The notes: generated by a model from the sequence alone, not told the origin. DNA of 64,000 bases from Streptomyces tagetis (GCF_018069565.1 NZ_JAGPNL010000009.1:186001-250000); one strand, 5' to 3'; positions 15,142 to 23,776 are shown, numbered from the stretch's first letter. Translations and numbers: made by a program.

Positions 15142-16635
15142 TCAGCCGGTGTTCGGGCCGCCCGCCGCCTTCCCGGCCCCGGTCTCCGCCGCCGTACCGC
15201 GCGCAGGCGTCGTGCGCGAGGGGAGCCACGCCCACATCAGCAGGGCGCCCGCGACCAGCACCACGGCGCCGGTGCGGAAGACCAGCGCGTACCCCTCGGT
15301 CAGCGCCACCGGACCCGCGTCGTCCCCGCCGGACCGGGTCGCCGCGATCGTCGACATCACGGCGAGGCCGAGCGAACCGCCCATCGTGCGGGAGGTGTTG
15401 ATGAGCCCGGAGACCAGGCCGGCGTCGCCCGGGGCCGCACCCGAGGTGGCCACCGAGGCCAGCGGCGTGCCCGCGAGCCCGGCGCCCAGCATCATCAGCA
15501 CGCCCGGGATCATGATCGCGGTGACGTACCCGCCGTCGGCGGTCATCGTGGACTGCCAGCCGTAGCCGACCGCCGAGACCAGCGTGCCCAGCGCGGCCAG
15601 GTTCCGCGCCCCGATCACCCGCATGAAGCGGGGGGCCACCTTCGACCCCAGGACCACCGCGAGGGAGCTGGGCACCAGCGCGAGGCCGGCCTCCAGGGGC
15701 GAGTAGCGCAGGACGTTCTGGGCGTAGAGCGTCATGAAGAACCACATCGAGAACATCGCCGAGCCGCACACCAGCATCGCCACGTTGGCCGAGCCCACCG
15801 ACCGCAGCCGCAGCAGGGCGAGGGGCACCAGCGGGGCCACGGTCCGCGCCTCGACCAGGAGGAACAGCGCGAGCATCGCCAGCCCGCCCAGCAGCGGCAC
15901 CAGCGTGGCCGCCGCCGACCAGCCCTCCGACTCGGTCTGCGAGATGCCGTACGCGAGGGTCGCCATCCCGGCGGTCACCAGCAGCGCGCCGGGCAGGTCG
16001 AGCCGCCGCCGCTGCCCGGCCCGGCTCTCGGAGAGCCAGAGCACGGCGCCGACGAGCACCACCGCGCCGATGGGCACGTTGATCAGCAGGACCCAGCGCC
16101 AGGAGAGCCCGTCGACCAGGACGCCGCCGACCAGTCCGCCGGCCGCGCCGCCGCCCGCGCCCACGGCGGTCCAGGTGGCGATGGCCCGTGCCCGCGCGGC
16201 GCCCTCCGGCACGGCGGCGGTCAGGATCGTCAGCGTGGACGGCGCCAGCACGGCCGCGCCCAGCCCCTGCACGGCCCGCGCCGCGAGCAGGTGCCAGCCC
16301 TCCTGGGCGAGTCCGCCGCCCAGCGAGGCCAGCGTGAACAGGCCGAGCCCCACCAGGAACATCCGCTTGCGCCCGTAGAGGTCCCCGGCCCGGCCGCCGA
16401 GCAGCATGAAGCCGGCGAAGGAGATGGCGTAGGCGTTGACCACCCACTGCAGACCCTGGGCGCTGAGGCCGAGGTCGGCGCGCATCGAGGGCAGCGCGAC
16501 GTTGACGACGGACACGTCGAGGACGACCAGGAACTGTCCGGCGCAGGCGAGCGCCACGATGACCCAGGTGGGCGGCGTACGGCGAGGGGATATCCGGGCG
16601 GCGGGGGTTCGGGGGGCTTGCAGCATGGACGTCAT
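15142..16635 (-). CDS. DHA2-type MFS multidrug exporter (14 TM)
   Basis: This 497-residue drug:proton antiporter is of the 14-helix DHA2 family. The motif C-region and helix-1 signature LDVSVVNVALPSMRADLGL, the loop 2-3 motif GGRAGDLYGRKRMF and AVQGLGAAVLAPSTLTIL are clear. The C-terminus ends with a hydrophilic tail. Substrate unknown; relatives export antibiotics and dyes. ATG 16635 (MTSMLQAPRTPAARISP) was chosen as the first plausible start; no strong ribosome site is visible. It is divergent from a second MFS gene, with a triple 31-base repeat in the shared upstream region. Confidence 0.88.
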   Translation of the reverse strand: MTSMLQAPRTPAARISPRRTPPTWVIVALACAGQFLVVLDVSVVNVALPSMRADLGLSAQGLQWVVNAYAISFAGFMLLGGRAGDLYGRKRMFLVGLGLFTLASLGGGLAQEGWHLLAARAVQGLGAAVLAPSTLTILTAAVPEGAARARAIATWTAVGAGGGAAGGLVGGVLVDGLSWRWVLLINVPIGAVVLVGAVLWLSESRAGQRRRLDLPGALLVTAGMATLAYGISQTESEGWSAAATLVPLLGGLAMLALFLLVEARTVAPLVPLALLRLRSVGSANVAMLVCGSAMFSMWFFMTLYAQNVLRYSPLEAGLALVPSSLAVVLGSKVAPRFMRVIGARNLAALGTLVSAVGYGWQSTMTADGGYVTAIMIPGVLMMLGAGLAGTPLASVATSGAAPGDAGLVSGLINTSRTMGGSLGLAVMSTIAATRSGGDDAGPVALTEGYALVFRTGAVVLVAGALLMWAWLPSRTTPARGTAAETGAGKAAGGPNTG

Positions 16636-16949
16636 GGTCTCAGCCGGGTCGCGCCCCTTGCACCGGGATTCCCGCGCGGCACGGCCGGACGGGGCGCGCG
16701 GACGCCCGTACGGGGCCACGGGCTTCTCCCTCCCCGTCCCGCCCCGTGCCTTCCTCCCCGTCCCGCCCCGTGCCCCCTCCCCCGGGTGCCTCCGCCCACC
16801 CCGGCGACTCGCCTGTCCCGGTCGCCGATCCCCCTCCGCCCGTCGATCCCGCCCCCCGTCGCCCGTCCGTCCCGAGGCGCGGTGGACGCCCGGCCCGGGA
16901 GTCGGTCAAGATTCCCTTAGGGTCCCGAAGCAACGGAACGGGCGCCCTG

Positions 16950-17041
16950 TAGCCGCGGGATTCCACCCGCGCCCGTCCCATAGCCGCGGGATTCCACCCG
17001 CGCCCGTCCCATAGCCGCGGGTTTCCGCCCGCGTCCGTCCC
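16950..17041. repeat. Three tandem 31-bp repeats in the divergent MFS promoter region
   Basis: Units start at 16950, 16981 and 17012, each beginning TAGCCGCGGG and containing GCGGG...CCCGC dyad symmetry (inverted half-sites about 6 bases apart). The first two units are identical; the third differs at a few bases and lacks the final A. They lie 43 bases upstream of the plus-strand MFS start. Spacing of three helical turns is suggestive of a multi-site operator. Confidence 0.8.
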
Positions 17042-17083
17042 GCCGTCGGCGCGGACCCGACCCCCGCCCGGAGGCCCGAGCCC

Positions 17084-18823
17084 ATGACGCCGACGTCGCC
17101 CGACCGGCCCCTGACCCCGGCGAGCAGGACCGTCGTCCCGGTGCTCGCCTTCGCGGGCATCACCGTGGCGGTGATGCAGACACTGCTCGTCCCCGTCATC
17201 AAGGACCTGCCGCGGCTCCTGGACACCACCCCCGGCGACGCCACCTGGGTCCTGACCTCGACCCTGCTGTCGGGCGCGGTGGCCACGCCGATCATGGGGC
17301 GCCTCGGCGACCTGCACGGCAAGCGGCGGATGCTCGTCGCCAGCCTCGCCGTGATGGTGGCGGGCGCGCTCGTCAGCGCGCTCACCGACACCCTGGTGCC
17401 GATGATCGTCGGGCGAAGCCTCCAGGGCTTCGCCATGGGCGCGATACCCCTCGGCATCGGGCTGATGCGGGACCTGCTGCCGCCCGAGCGGCTCGGTTCG
17501 GCGATGGCGCTGATGAGTTCGTCGATCGGCGTCGGCGGCGGACTGGCGCTGCCCGCCGCGGCGCTGGTCGCCCAGCACGCCGACTGGCACACCCTGTTCT
17601 ACGGCGCCGCCGGGCTCGGCGCCGTCTCCATCGCGCTCACCCTCCTCGTGGTGCCGGAGTCGCCGCTGCGGGCGCGGGGCTCCTTCGACCTGCCCGGCGC
17701 GCTCGGCCTCTCGGCCGGTCTGCTGCTCTTCCTGCTGCCGATCACGAAGGGCGCCGACTGGGGCTGGGCGTCGCCGGGCACGCTGGGCCTGTTCGCCGGT
17801 TCCCTCGTGGTGCTCCTGCTGTGGGGGTGGCTGGAGTTGCGGGTGGCGGCGCCCCTGGTCGACCTGCGCACCACCGCCCGCCGCGAGGTCCTCCTCACCA
17901 ACCTCGCCTCCGTCATGCTCGGCGTCTCCTTCTACGTGGTCTCCCTGGTCCTGCCCCAGCTCCTCCAACTGCCCGCCGACACCGGGTACGGGCTCGGCCG
18001 GTCCATGGTCGTGGCGGGGCTCTGCGTGGCGCCGCTGGGGCTGACGATGATGTTCACGGCGCCGCTGTACGCCCGGCTGTCGGCCCGTCACGGACCGCGC
18101 ACCACGCTGATCATCGGCCTGCTGGTCATCGCGGTCGGGTACGGCGGCGGGCTCGGCCTGATGGCGGCGGCCTGGCAGACCGTCCTCACCTCGGTGCTGC
18201 TGGGCGCGGGCATCGGCCTGGCCTACGCGTCGCTGCCCGCGCTGATCACCGGTGCCGTCCCGGCGTCGGAGACCGGCGCGGCCAACGGCCTCAACACGCT
18301 GATGCGGTCCATCGGCACGTCGGTGTCGAGCGCGGTCGTCGGCATGGTGCTGGCGGCCACGGCGCACGACGCGGGCGGGGTCGCCGTGCCCACGATGCGC
18401 GGCTTCCGGATCTCCTTCCTGATCGCGACGGGGGCGGTGGCGGTGGGCCTGGTCCTGGCGCTGCTGCTGCCGCGCCGGAGTTCCGCGGCGGGCGGGGTGC
18501 CGGTGGCGGGCGGCGCGCGGACGGTGGCGCCGGGCGGGGCCGGGGAGGTGCGGGCCGGGTTCCGGGGGCTGGTGCTGGCCGCCGACGGCACGCCGGTCGC
18601 CCGCGCGAGGATCACGCTGATCGACCGGCGCGGGCGGCGGGCGGGCTCGGCCCTCTCGGACGGGGAGGGCCGGTACGTCCTCGCCGTGCCGGGCGGGGGC
18701 CCGTACGTGCTGGCCGCCCGTGCCGCGGGGCACGGTCCGCTCGCGCACGCCGCGACCCACACGGGCGGCGGGGGTCCGGTGGAGCTGGACCTCGCCCTGC
18801 CGGGCGAGACGGTCCCCGCCTGA
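17084..18823 (+). CDS. MFS exporter fused to a C-terminal carboxypeptidase-regulatory-like (Ig-type) domain
   Basis: This 579-residue protein is a 14-TM DHA2 transporter over residues 10-470 (ITVAVMQTLLVPVIKDLPRL, GRLGDLHGKRRMLV, GRSLQGFAMGAIPLGIGLMR). An unusual soluble domain covers about 488-579 (FRGLVLAADGTPVARARITL, DGEGRYVLAVPGGGPYVLAA). That is a CarboxypepD_reg-like beta-sandwich, normally found on surface or secreted proteins. GGAG lies about 11 bases before ATG 17084. The extra domain may contact a partner or wall component; topology predicts which side it faces, but I cannot settle that here. Neighbouring operator-like repeats suggest inducible expression. Confidence 0.88.
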   Translation: MTPTSPDRPLTPASRTVVPVLAFAGITVAVMQTLLVPVIKDLPRLLDTTPGDATWVLTSTLLSGAVATPIMGRLGDLHGKRRMLVASLAVMVAGALVSALTDTLVPMIVGRSLQGFAMGAIPLGIGLMRDLLPPERLGSAMALMSSSIGVGGGLALPAAALVAQHADWHTLFYGAAGLGAVSIALTLLVVPESPLRARGSFDLPGALGLSAGLLLFLLPITKGADWGWASPGTLGLFAGSLVVLLLWGWLELRVAAPLVDLRTTARREVLLTNLASVMLGVSFYVVSLVLPQLLQLPADTGYGLGRSMVVAGLCVAPLGLTMMFTAPLYARLSARHGPRTTLIIGLLVIAVGYGGGLGLMAAAWQTVLTSVLLGAGIGLAYASLPALITGAVPASETGAANGLNTLMRSIGTSVSSAVVGMVLAATAHDAGGVAVPTMRGFRISFLIATGAVAVGLVLALLLPRRSSAAGGVPVAGGARTVAPGGAGEVRAGFRGLVLAADGTPVARARITLIDRRGRRAGSALSDGEGRYVLAVPGGGPYVLAARAAGHGPLAHAATHTGGGGPVELDLALPGETVPA

Positions 18824-18971
18824 CGGGCCGCCCGCCCGCCGCCATGCCCCCGCACCACCCCGTACCACCCTGTGCCGGGCCCCGGCCGTGCCCCCGCCGT
18901 GCCCGCCGCCGTGCCGGTGCGGCAGCATGGGCCGCCGCACGTCCCGCCGACCGTACGACCGAGAGGACCCC

Positions 18972-19643
18972 ATGTCCGCGGCACCCGCGCCCGATGTCCA
19001 GGCCGCCTTCGAGGCCGCGAAGGGGTTCATGCCCCCGCACGAGGGCCTGGCCCTGTACGCGGCGGCGGTGGAGGCCGGCGGGCTGGGGCTGCCGCTGCTG
19101 GAGATCGGCACCTACTGCGGGCGTTCCACGCTCCTGCTCGCCGAGGCGGCCCGGCTGAGCGGCGTCAGCGTGTTCACCGTCGACCACCACCGGGGCAGCG
19201 AGGAGCAGCAGCCCGGCTGGGACTACCACGACCCGGAGACGGTCGATGCCGAACTCGGCGTGATGGACACCCTTCCGCTCTTCCGCCGCACCCTGCGCCG
19301 GGCGGAGCTGGAGGAGTACGTGGTGGCGCTGGTGGGCCGCTCGCCGCAGATCGCGGCGGTCTGGAACGCCCCCGTCGGCCTGGTGTTCATCGACGGCGGC
19401 CACACCGACGAGCACGCGGGCGCCGACTACGAGGGGTGGGCGCCGCACGTGGCCGAGGGCGGGTTCCTCGTCATCCACGACGTCTTCCCGGACCCGGCCG
19501 ACGAGTTCACCGGGCAGGCCCCGTACCGGGTCTACCTGCGGGCCCTGGAGTCCGGCGCGTTCACCGAGGTCTCGGCGACCGACTCACTGCGCGTCCTGCG
19601 CCGAACGGGCCCGGCGCCCGCAACGCCCGTCCGCAGCCACTGA
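18972..19643 (+). CDS. Class I SAM-dependent methyltransferase
   Basis: This 223-residue Rossmann-fold methyltransferase resembles the Methyltransf_24/cephalosporin-hydroxylase-like group. Motif I is LLEIGTYCGRSTLLLAEAA (about residues 40-58), the acidic loop is VFTVDHH, and later motifs are LVFIDGGHTDEHAGADYEGW and GGFLVIHDVFPDPADEF. Substrate unknown. ATG 18972 follows GAGAGGA by seven bases. It lies 148 bases after the MFS fusion gene on the same strand, possibly read from the same transcript. Confidence 0.85.
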   Translation: MSAAPAPDVQAAFEAAKGFMPPHEGLALYAAAVEAGGLGLPLLEIGTYCGRSTLLLAEAARLSGVSVFTVDHHRGSEEQQPGWDYHDPETVDAELGVMDTLPLFRRTLRRAELEEYVVALVGRSPQIAAVWNAPVGLVFIDGGHTDEHAGADYEGWAPHVAEGGFLVIHDVFPDPADEFTGQAPYRVYLRALESGAFTEVSATDSLRVLRRTGPAPATPVRSH

Positions 19644-19760
19644 GGCGCTCTGCCGACCCCCGCCCCCCTCGCCCCGCACGGAGCGTGACCGGCCCGGCGC
19701 ACCCACCGCCGGGGCCTCGCCATGCCCGCACTCGGGGGACGGCACGGGACGACACGTTGC

Positions 19761-19778
19761 GCGCAATCTCGCGCAATC
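19761..19778 (+). promoter_or_regulatory. Operator-like direct repeat GCGCAATC x2 before the XRE cassette
   Basis: GCGCAATC at 19761-19768 and 19771-19778, ten bases apart (one helical turn), lie about 70 bases before the first gene of the cassette. The same pair recurs at 21467-21484, after the XRE gene. A site shared by both ends suggests autoregulation by the XRE protein. Confidence 0.5.
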
Positions 19779-19846
19779 CTGTCGCAGGGCCCAGCGGTCC
19801 ACACCATCCTGGAAGTCCGACCGCGGCAAGAGCGAGGAGACAGGCA

Positions 19847-20056
19847 ATGGCCCGACGGCTCCGCATGCTCGGCACCACCAGCGAGGAAGGCAAGTGCCCC
19901 ACCCTGTACGAGGACCTCGACACCGGGGACATCATCGTGCAGGGCTACACCGTGACCGACCCCGACGACGTCGCCCAGCTCGAGAACGTCCTCAGCGGCG
20001 AATCGTTCGTCGTCGTACCTCGTGAACTACTCACCCGCTTCACCCCCAAGGAGTGA
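19847..20056 (+). CDS. Small conserved protein of the XRE/DUF6879 cassette (69 aa)
   Basis: This 69-residue acidic protein (MARRLRMLGTTSEEGKCPTL, then VQGYTVTDPDDVAQLENVL, FVVVPRELLTRFTPKE) has no signal or membrane helix. Similar small proteins precede DUF6879 and XRE-DUF5753 genes in many Streptomyces WhiJ-like loci. ATG 19847 is preceded by GAGGAGACAGG. Its stop is 5 bases before the next start, so the three genes form one operon. It may be the accessory or antagonist partner of the HTH protein; the biochemical role is unknown. Confidence 0.75.
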   Translation: MARRLRMLGTTSEEGKCPTLYEDLDTGDIIVQGYTVTDPDDVAQLENVLSGESFVVVPRELLTRFTPKE

Positions 20057-20061
20057 ACCCG

Positions 20062-20598
20062 ATGGCGGAGTTCATCGACGACTCGATGTTCGGCACCTAT
20101 TTCGAGTCGTTCGAGCGCACCTCATGGCGGCTGGAGACCCGACGCGGGTACGCCTCCGACCGCAAGAGCCCGAACTGGGCCCGCTGGCAGGCCGGTGAGG
20201 AGGTCGGCCATGACACGCCCCGCCCGTGGGGGGTGAACGTTCAGCGGCAGACGGCCGCCGGTAAGCGGTTCGAGCGGATTCGTCTTGTCGACGACCCGCC
20301 GACCGAGGGTCAGCGGTTCCTCCTCGCACGCGTCACCAACAACGAGGCGGCGGGCGAGGACATCCGTTATCTGTGGCGGGCGGAGGCCGGGAAACTCCGG
20401 CTGCCCGCCGTCGACTTCTGGCTGTTCGACGACCGGTACGCCCTGGTTCTCCACTTCGACGAGGCGGACGAGTACCTCGGCGCCGAACTCGTCGAAGGCC
20501 CCGCGCGCATCGCGGAGTTCCGCCGTGTTCGGGAAACCGCCTGGCCGCACGCGATCCGGCGCTCCGGCTTCGCGGCGCAGGTAGCTTCGAGGGTGTGA
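20062..20598 (+). CDS. DUF6879 family protein
   Basis: This 178-residue protein matches the DUF6879 pattern: FDSFE-like start (MFGTYFESFERTSWRLETRR), WQAGE, RIRLVDDPPTEGQRFLLARV, AGEDIRYLW, DFWLFDDRYALVLHFDE and IAEFRRVRETAWPHA at the end. The family is found beside XRE-DUF5753 regulators in Streptomyces. ATG 20062 has AAGGAG nine bases upstream, at the end of the preceding gene; the GTG at 20053 would overlap that site. It ends with GTGA, overlapping the XRE start. Confidence 0.85.
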   Translation: MAEFIDDSMFGTYFESFERTSWRLETRRGYASDRKSPNWARWQAGEEVGHDTPRPWGVNVQRQTAAGKRFERIRLVDDPPTEGQRFLLARVTNNEAAGEDIRYLWRAEAGKLRLPAVDFWLFDDRYALVLHFDEADEYLGAELVEGPARIAEFRRVRETAWPHAIRRSGFAAQVASRV

Positions 20599-21437
20599 GT
20601 ACCGACTTCCAACAGGCCCGGGAAGCCCTCGGTGCGCGGCTGCGTGAGCTGCGCACCGAGGCAGGGCTCAACGGGAAGGACTTCGCCGCCCGTATCGGCT
20701 GGCAGCGCTCCAAGGTGTCCCGGCTGGAGAACGGCAAGCAGACCGCCTCGGCAGCCGACGCCGAGGCGTGGGCACAGGCGGCCGGGGCCCCGGAGGCCGC
20801 CGGTGAGCTGAAGGGCCGCGTGCGCGGTCTGGAGACCTCGCAGCGGAGTTGGAGGCGCCAACTGTCGGCCGGCCACCGCGCGATGCAGGAAGGCCACGGT
20901 GTCCAGGAGGCCCAGGCCGAGGTCATCCACCTCTTCGAGTCCGGGATCATCCCCGGCATCTTCCAGACCCCCGAGTACGCCCGTGGAGTCCTGACCGACG
21001 TCGCCCAACGCCTCGGCACCCCACGGGACGTCGAGGAGGGCGTACGGGCCCGTATGCGACGCCAAGAGGCCCTGTACCGGCCCGGTCACCACTTTCACGC
21101 CCTCATCTGGGAGGGCGCCCTGTTCGTTCTGCGCTGTGCCCCGGCGGCCATGTCCGCGCAACTCGACCGGCTCAGCTCGGTGATCGGCCTCGACACGGTG
21201 ACGCTGGGCATCATCCCGTTCGGTGTCCGTACGCCGTTCTCGCCCAAACACGGGTTCTGGATCATCGACGAGCGGCTCGTCGTCGCCGACACCTGGAACG
21301 CGGAGCTGTGGCTCGACACCTCCGAGGATGTCGGGCTCTACCGGAAGACGTGGGAACTGCTGAAGGGGGCGGCGGTCTTCGACCACCAGGCACACCGCCT
21401 GATCATGCGGGCACGGGCCTCCCTCGACCTGGCGTGA
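20595..21437 (+). CDS. XRE-family HTH regulator with DUF5753 (WhiJ-like)
   Basis: This 280-residue regulator has the helix-turn-helix at residues 12-65 (ALGARLRELRTEAGLNGKDF, RIGWQRSKVSRLENGKQTAS) and DUF5753 at about 95-275 (QAEVIHLFESGIIPGIFQTP, YARGVL, RMRRQEAL, LIWEGALFVLR, MSAQLDRLSSV). This is the arrangement of WhiJ-like developmental regulators in Streptomyces. GTG 20595 overlaps the DUF6879 stop (GTGA). It probably binds the GCGCAATC repeats found at both ends of the cassette; this is inference. Confidence 0.9.
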   Translation: MSTDFQQAREALGARLRELRTEAGLNGKDFAARIGWQRSKVSRLENGKQTASAADAEAWAQAAGAPEAAGELKGRVRGLETSQRSWRRQLSAGHRAMQEGHGVQEAQAEVIHLFESGIIPGIFQTPEYARGVLTDVAQRLGTPRDVEEGVRARMRRQEALYRPGHHFHALIWEGALFVLRCAPAAMSAQLDRLSSVIGLDTVTLGIIPFGVRTPFSPKHGFWIIDERLVVADTWNAELWLDTSEDVGLYRKTWELLKGAAVFDHQAHRLIMRARASLDLA

Positions 21438-21466
21438 GCAACTCTCCCCAACGTCGGTGGCCATGT

Positions 21467-21503
21467 GCGCAATCGCGCGCAATCCGCCCACCGGCGTGCA
21501 ATC
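21467..21503 (+). promoter_or_regulatory. Second GCGCAATC operator-like cluster
   Basis: GCGCAATC occurs at 21467-21474 and 21477-21484, with a variant GTGCAATC at 21496-21503. This repeats the spacing of the 19761 site and adds a third copy 19 bases on. It lies directly upstream of ATG 21524, whose promoter it would cover. Confidence 0.5.
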
Positions 21504-21523
21504 GTGTCCCCTAGCGTCCCGGC

Positions 21524-21754
21524 ATGACCGCATGGACATCCGCCCTGAGCATCCAGCACATCCCCTGGTCGCCCGCCGAGACGGCCGCCTACCGTGCCCT
21601 CGTCGATCATCTGGGCGGCACCGAGACCACGCCGCCGTGCCCCGGCTGCAACAAGGCCGCGCCCGACTGTGAGACCGGTACGCGGCTGCGCCGAGCGCTG
21701 CGCGACGCCACCCGTGCCCGCTGCGACCAGGGCCGGCCGGCGGCAGAGCGCTGA
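21524..21754 (+). CDS. Small cysteine-containing protein of the XRE cassette (76 aa)
   Basis: This 76-residue soluble protein (MTAWTSALSIQHIPWSPAET) carries a CPGCNKAAPDC motif that could bind one metal ion, followed by a basic helix (RLRRALRDATRARC). It has its own operator-like GCGCAATC cluster just upstream. That, together with position after the XRE-DUF5753 gene, marks it as a cassette member or target. I do not recognise a function. Confidence 0.65.
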   Translation: MTAWTSALSIQHIPWSPAETAAYRALVDHLGGTETTPPCPGCNKAAPDCETGTRLRRALRDATRARCDQGRPAAER

Positions 21755-21833
21755 CCGGCCCCGGCCCGGCCGCCCCGGCGGGCGCAGGATGCGGGGCCTG
21801 CGGAGCGGGCGGACTGCCTTTAAGGTGGCTGAC

Positions 21834-22814
21834 GTGTCGTACACAGGCCCGGAGACCGAACCGCCCCGACGTTCCCCGCTGCGCCGCCCGTTGACCGTGG
21901 CGCTGGCCGCGCTGGTGCCCGGCGCGCTGCTCGGCTGGGGGGTCTACGCCGCGGTCGGCGACGAGGGCACCCGGGCGGACTCCGCGCAGGCGTCCCCGGC
22001 GGCGAGCGGCGAACACGCCCCGGCCGGCTCCGCCTCCCCGGACGCCTCCCCCTCCCCCTCCCCCTCCGGCACCCCGGACGCGAGCACGGCCCCCTCCGCG
22101 CACGCGTCCCCGTCGGCCTCCGCGCCCGCCGCGACCGGCCCGCTCAAAGGGAAGGTCGTCGTGATCGACCCCGGACACAACCCGGGCAACTCCCGCCACA
22201 CCGCCGAGATCAACCGCACCGTGGACATCGGCACCCACCGCAAGGAGTGCGACACCACCGGCACCTCCACCAACGACGGTTACGCGGAGGCCGCGTTCAC
22301 CCTGGACGTGGCGCACCGGCTGCGGGCACTGCTGGAGGAACAGGGCGTCACGGTGCGGCTGACCCACGACGGGGACCGGCCGTTCGGCCCGTGCGTGGAC
22401 GAGCGGGCCCGGATCGGCAACGAGGCGCACGCGGACGCGGCCCTGTCCATCCACGCCGACGGCTCCGGCTCCGGCAACCGCGGCTTCCACGTGATCCTGC
22501 CGGGCTCGGTGCGCGAGGGCGCCGCCGACACCCGCGCCATCGTCGCCCCCTCCGCCGAACTCGGCGAGCGGATCGCGGGCAACTTCGTGCGGGTCACCGG
22601 CAGCGCGCCCGCCAACTACCTCGGCGGCGGCACCGGTCTCGTCACGCGGACGGACCTGGGCGGTCTCAATCTGTCAACGGTTCCCAAGGTGTTCATCGAA
22701 TGCGGCAACATGCGTGACGCCACGGACGCTTCCCTCCTGACCAGCGGTTCCTGGCGGCAGAAGGCCGCGGAGGGGATGTCTGAGGGAATCGTGAGTTTCC
22801 TGCGCGGGTCGTGA
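21834..22814 (+). CDS. N-acetylmuramoyl-L-alanine amidase (Amidase_3)
   Basis: This protein of about 326 residues has an N-terminal membrane anchor/signal (LTVALAALVPGALLGWGVYA, about residues 19-38) and a Ser/Pro/Ala-rich spacer (40-100). The zinc-dependent Amidase_3 domain covers about 103-326: VVIDPGHNPGNSRH (first zinc His), YAEAAFTLDVAHRLRALLEE, DAALSIHADGSGS (second His) and VFIECGNMRDATDASLL (catalytic Glu). It cleaves the MurNAc-L-Ala bond in peptidoglycan. GTG 21834 follows AAGG by 8 bases; GTG 21825 is an alternative. A segment with KECDTTGTSTNDG is inserted after the first His, as in related actinobacterial amidases. Confidence 0.9.
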   Translation: MSYTGPETEPPRRSPLRRPLTVALAALVPGALLGWGVYAAVGDEGTRADSAQASPAASGEHAPAGSASPDASPSPSPSGTPDASTAPSAHASPSASAPAATGPLKGKVVVIDPGHNPGNSRHTAEINRTVDIGTHRKECDTTGTSTNDGYAEAAFTLDVAHRLRALLEEQGVTVRLTHDGDRPFGPCVDERARIGNEAHADAALSIHADGSGSGNRGFHVILPGSVREGAADTRAIVAPSAELGERIAGNFVRVTGSAPANYLGGGTGLVTRTDLGGLNLSTVPKVFIECGNMRDATDASLLTSGSWRQKAAEGMSEGIVSFLRGS

Positions 22815-22966
22815 TCGGCGCCCCCGTCCCTGCGGACAGCTCCAGCACCCGGACGATAGTGTCGTCCGTACGATGAGGGGCCACCCCCGCGCTTCACACC
22901 GGGGCCCGAGGGCGACAGGGTGACAGCGACGCCTCTACCGACGAGACGACCTACGAAGGACCTGAA

Positions 22967-23758
22967 GTGAATATCCGCTCCCTCACTCGAGGCGACGGCG
23001 TGGTGATCGGAGCAGCGGTGTTGCTGTTCATCGCCTCGTTCCTCAACACGTACGAAGGCAGCAGCAGCGGCATCCCCAACGCCTGGGACGACCTCGGTCT
23101 GGTGATGAGCCTGTACGTCGGCGGCATCATCGGCGCGGTCCTGATCGTCCTCGCCCGTGCCCTTCCGCAGCCGCGCAAGGTGGCCGGCCTGGAACTGGGG
23201 CAGTTCGGGGTCGCGCTCTCCGTCTTCGCCGCGTGGACCGCGTTCTGGACGATCGTCGACCCGGCGGGCCCGTTCGACCGGCTCGGTTCGGTCGGGGTCG
23301 GCGCCGGACTGGTCCTCGGTCTGATCGGCGCCCTGGCGCTGGCCGGCGGCGCGATCGCCACGCCGCTGGTGCCCGCGCTGGGCGCCGCCCTCCTGCCGGC
23401 CCCGAGCCCCGCCGCGCCGCAGCCCTACGGGGCGCAGCCGCAGGGCACCTACGGCTACCCGGGGGCGCCGCAGCCGCAGTTCGGCGGCCAGCAGCCGGGT
23501 CAGCCCTTCGGGGGCCCGCCGTCCCAGGGCGGCCAGCCGGCGCCCGCGCAGCCGGCCGGTGACTTCTCCCCGTTCTGGTTCGCCGTGCCGGTGCCGCGTC
23601 CGCTGTTCGGGGAGGACGGTGCGCCGACCCCGATCGCCGAACTGGCGCCGGGCACCTGGTACCTGGCGGTGGAGCAGCGGGGGGCGAACCTGGTCGCGCA
23701 GACCCAGGACGGCCGCCGCGGCGTGCTCCAGGACACCTCGGGCATCCAGCGCGGCTGA
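22967..23758 (+). CDS. Four/five-TM membrane protein with Gly/Pro/Gln-rich linker (DUF5336-like)
   Basis: This 263-residue protein has hydrophobic helices at about 12-28, 44-64, 80-98 and 108-142 (VVIGAAVLLFIASFL, LGLVMSLYVGGIIGAVLIVL, LGLIGALALAGGAIATPLVP). A QPYG/QPQ/PGQP-rich linker (145-200) follows, then a small C-terminal domain (FWFAVPVPRPLFGEDGAPTP, WYLAVEQRGANLVAQTQDG) resembling tails of mycobacterial 34-kDa-antigen-like proteins. GTG 22967 has AAGGA eight bases upstream. Function unknown; it ends at a strong hairpin. Confidence 0.7.
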   Translation: MNIRSLTRGDGVVIGAAVLLFIASFLNTYEGSSSGIPNAWDDLGLVMSLYVGGIIGAVLIVLARALPQPRKVAGLELGQFGVALSVFAAWTAFWTIVDPAGPFDRLGSVGVGAGLVLGLIGALALAGGAIATPLVPALGAALLPAPSPAAPQPYGAQPQGTYGYPGAPQPQFGGQQPGQPFGGPPSQGGQPAPAQPAGDFSPFWFAVPVPRPLFGEDGAPTPIAELAPGTWYLAVEQRGANLVAQTQDGRRGVLQDTSGIQRG

Positions 23759-23776
23759 CGCGCTCGGCTGCCGCCA

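Noticed and set aside
16950..17041. CRISPR-like array
   Set aside because: The three units are directly abutting with no unique spacers and no cas genes; treated as operator-type repeats.
16640..19111. Very long minus-strand frame opposite the methyltransferase and MFS genes
   Set aside because: Antisense shadow of high-GC coding DNA; Arg/Gly/His-rich, no domain, and the plus-strand genes have clear signatures and starts.
20367..22490. 707-residue minus-strand frame
   Set aside because: Runs antisense through four recognised plus-strand genes.
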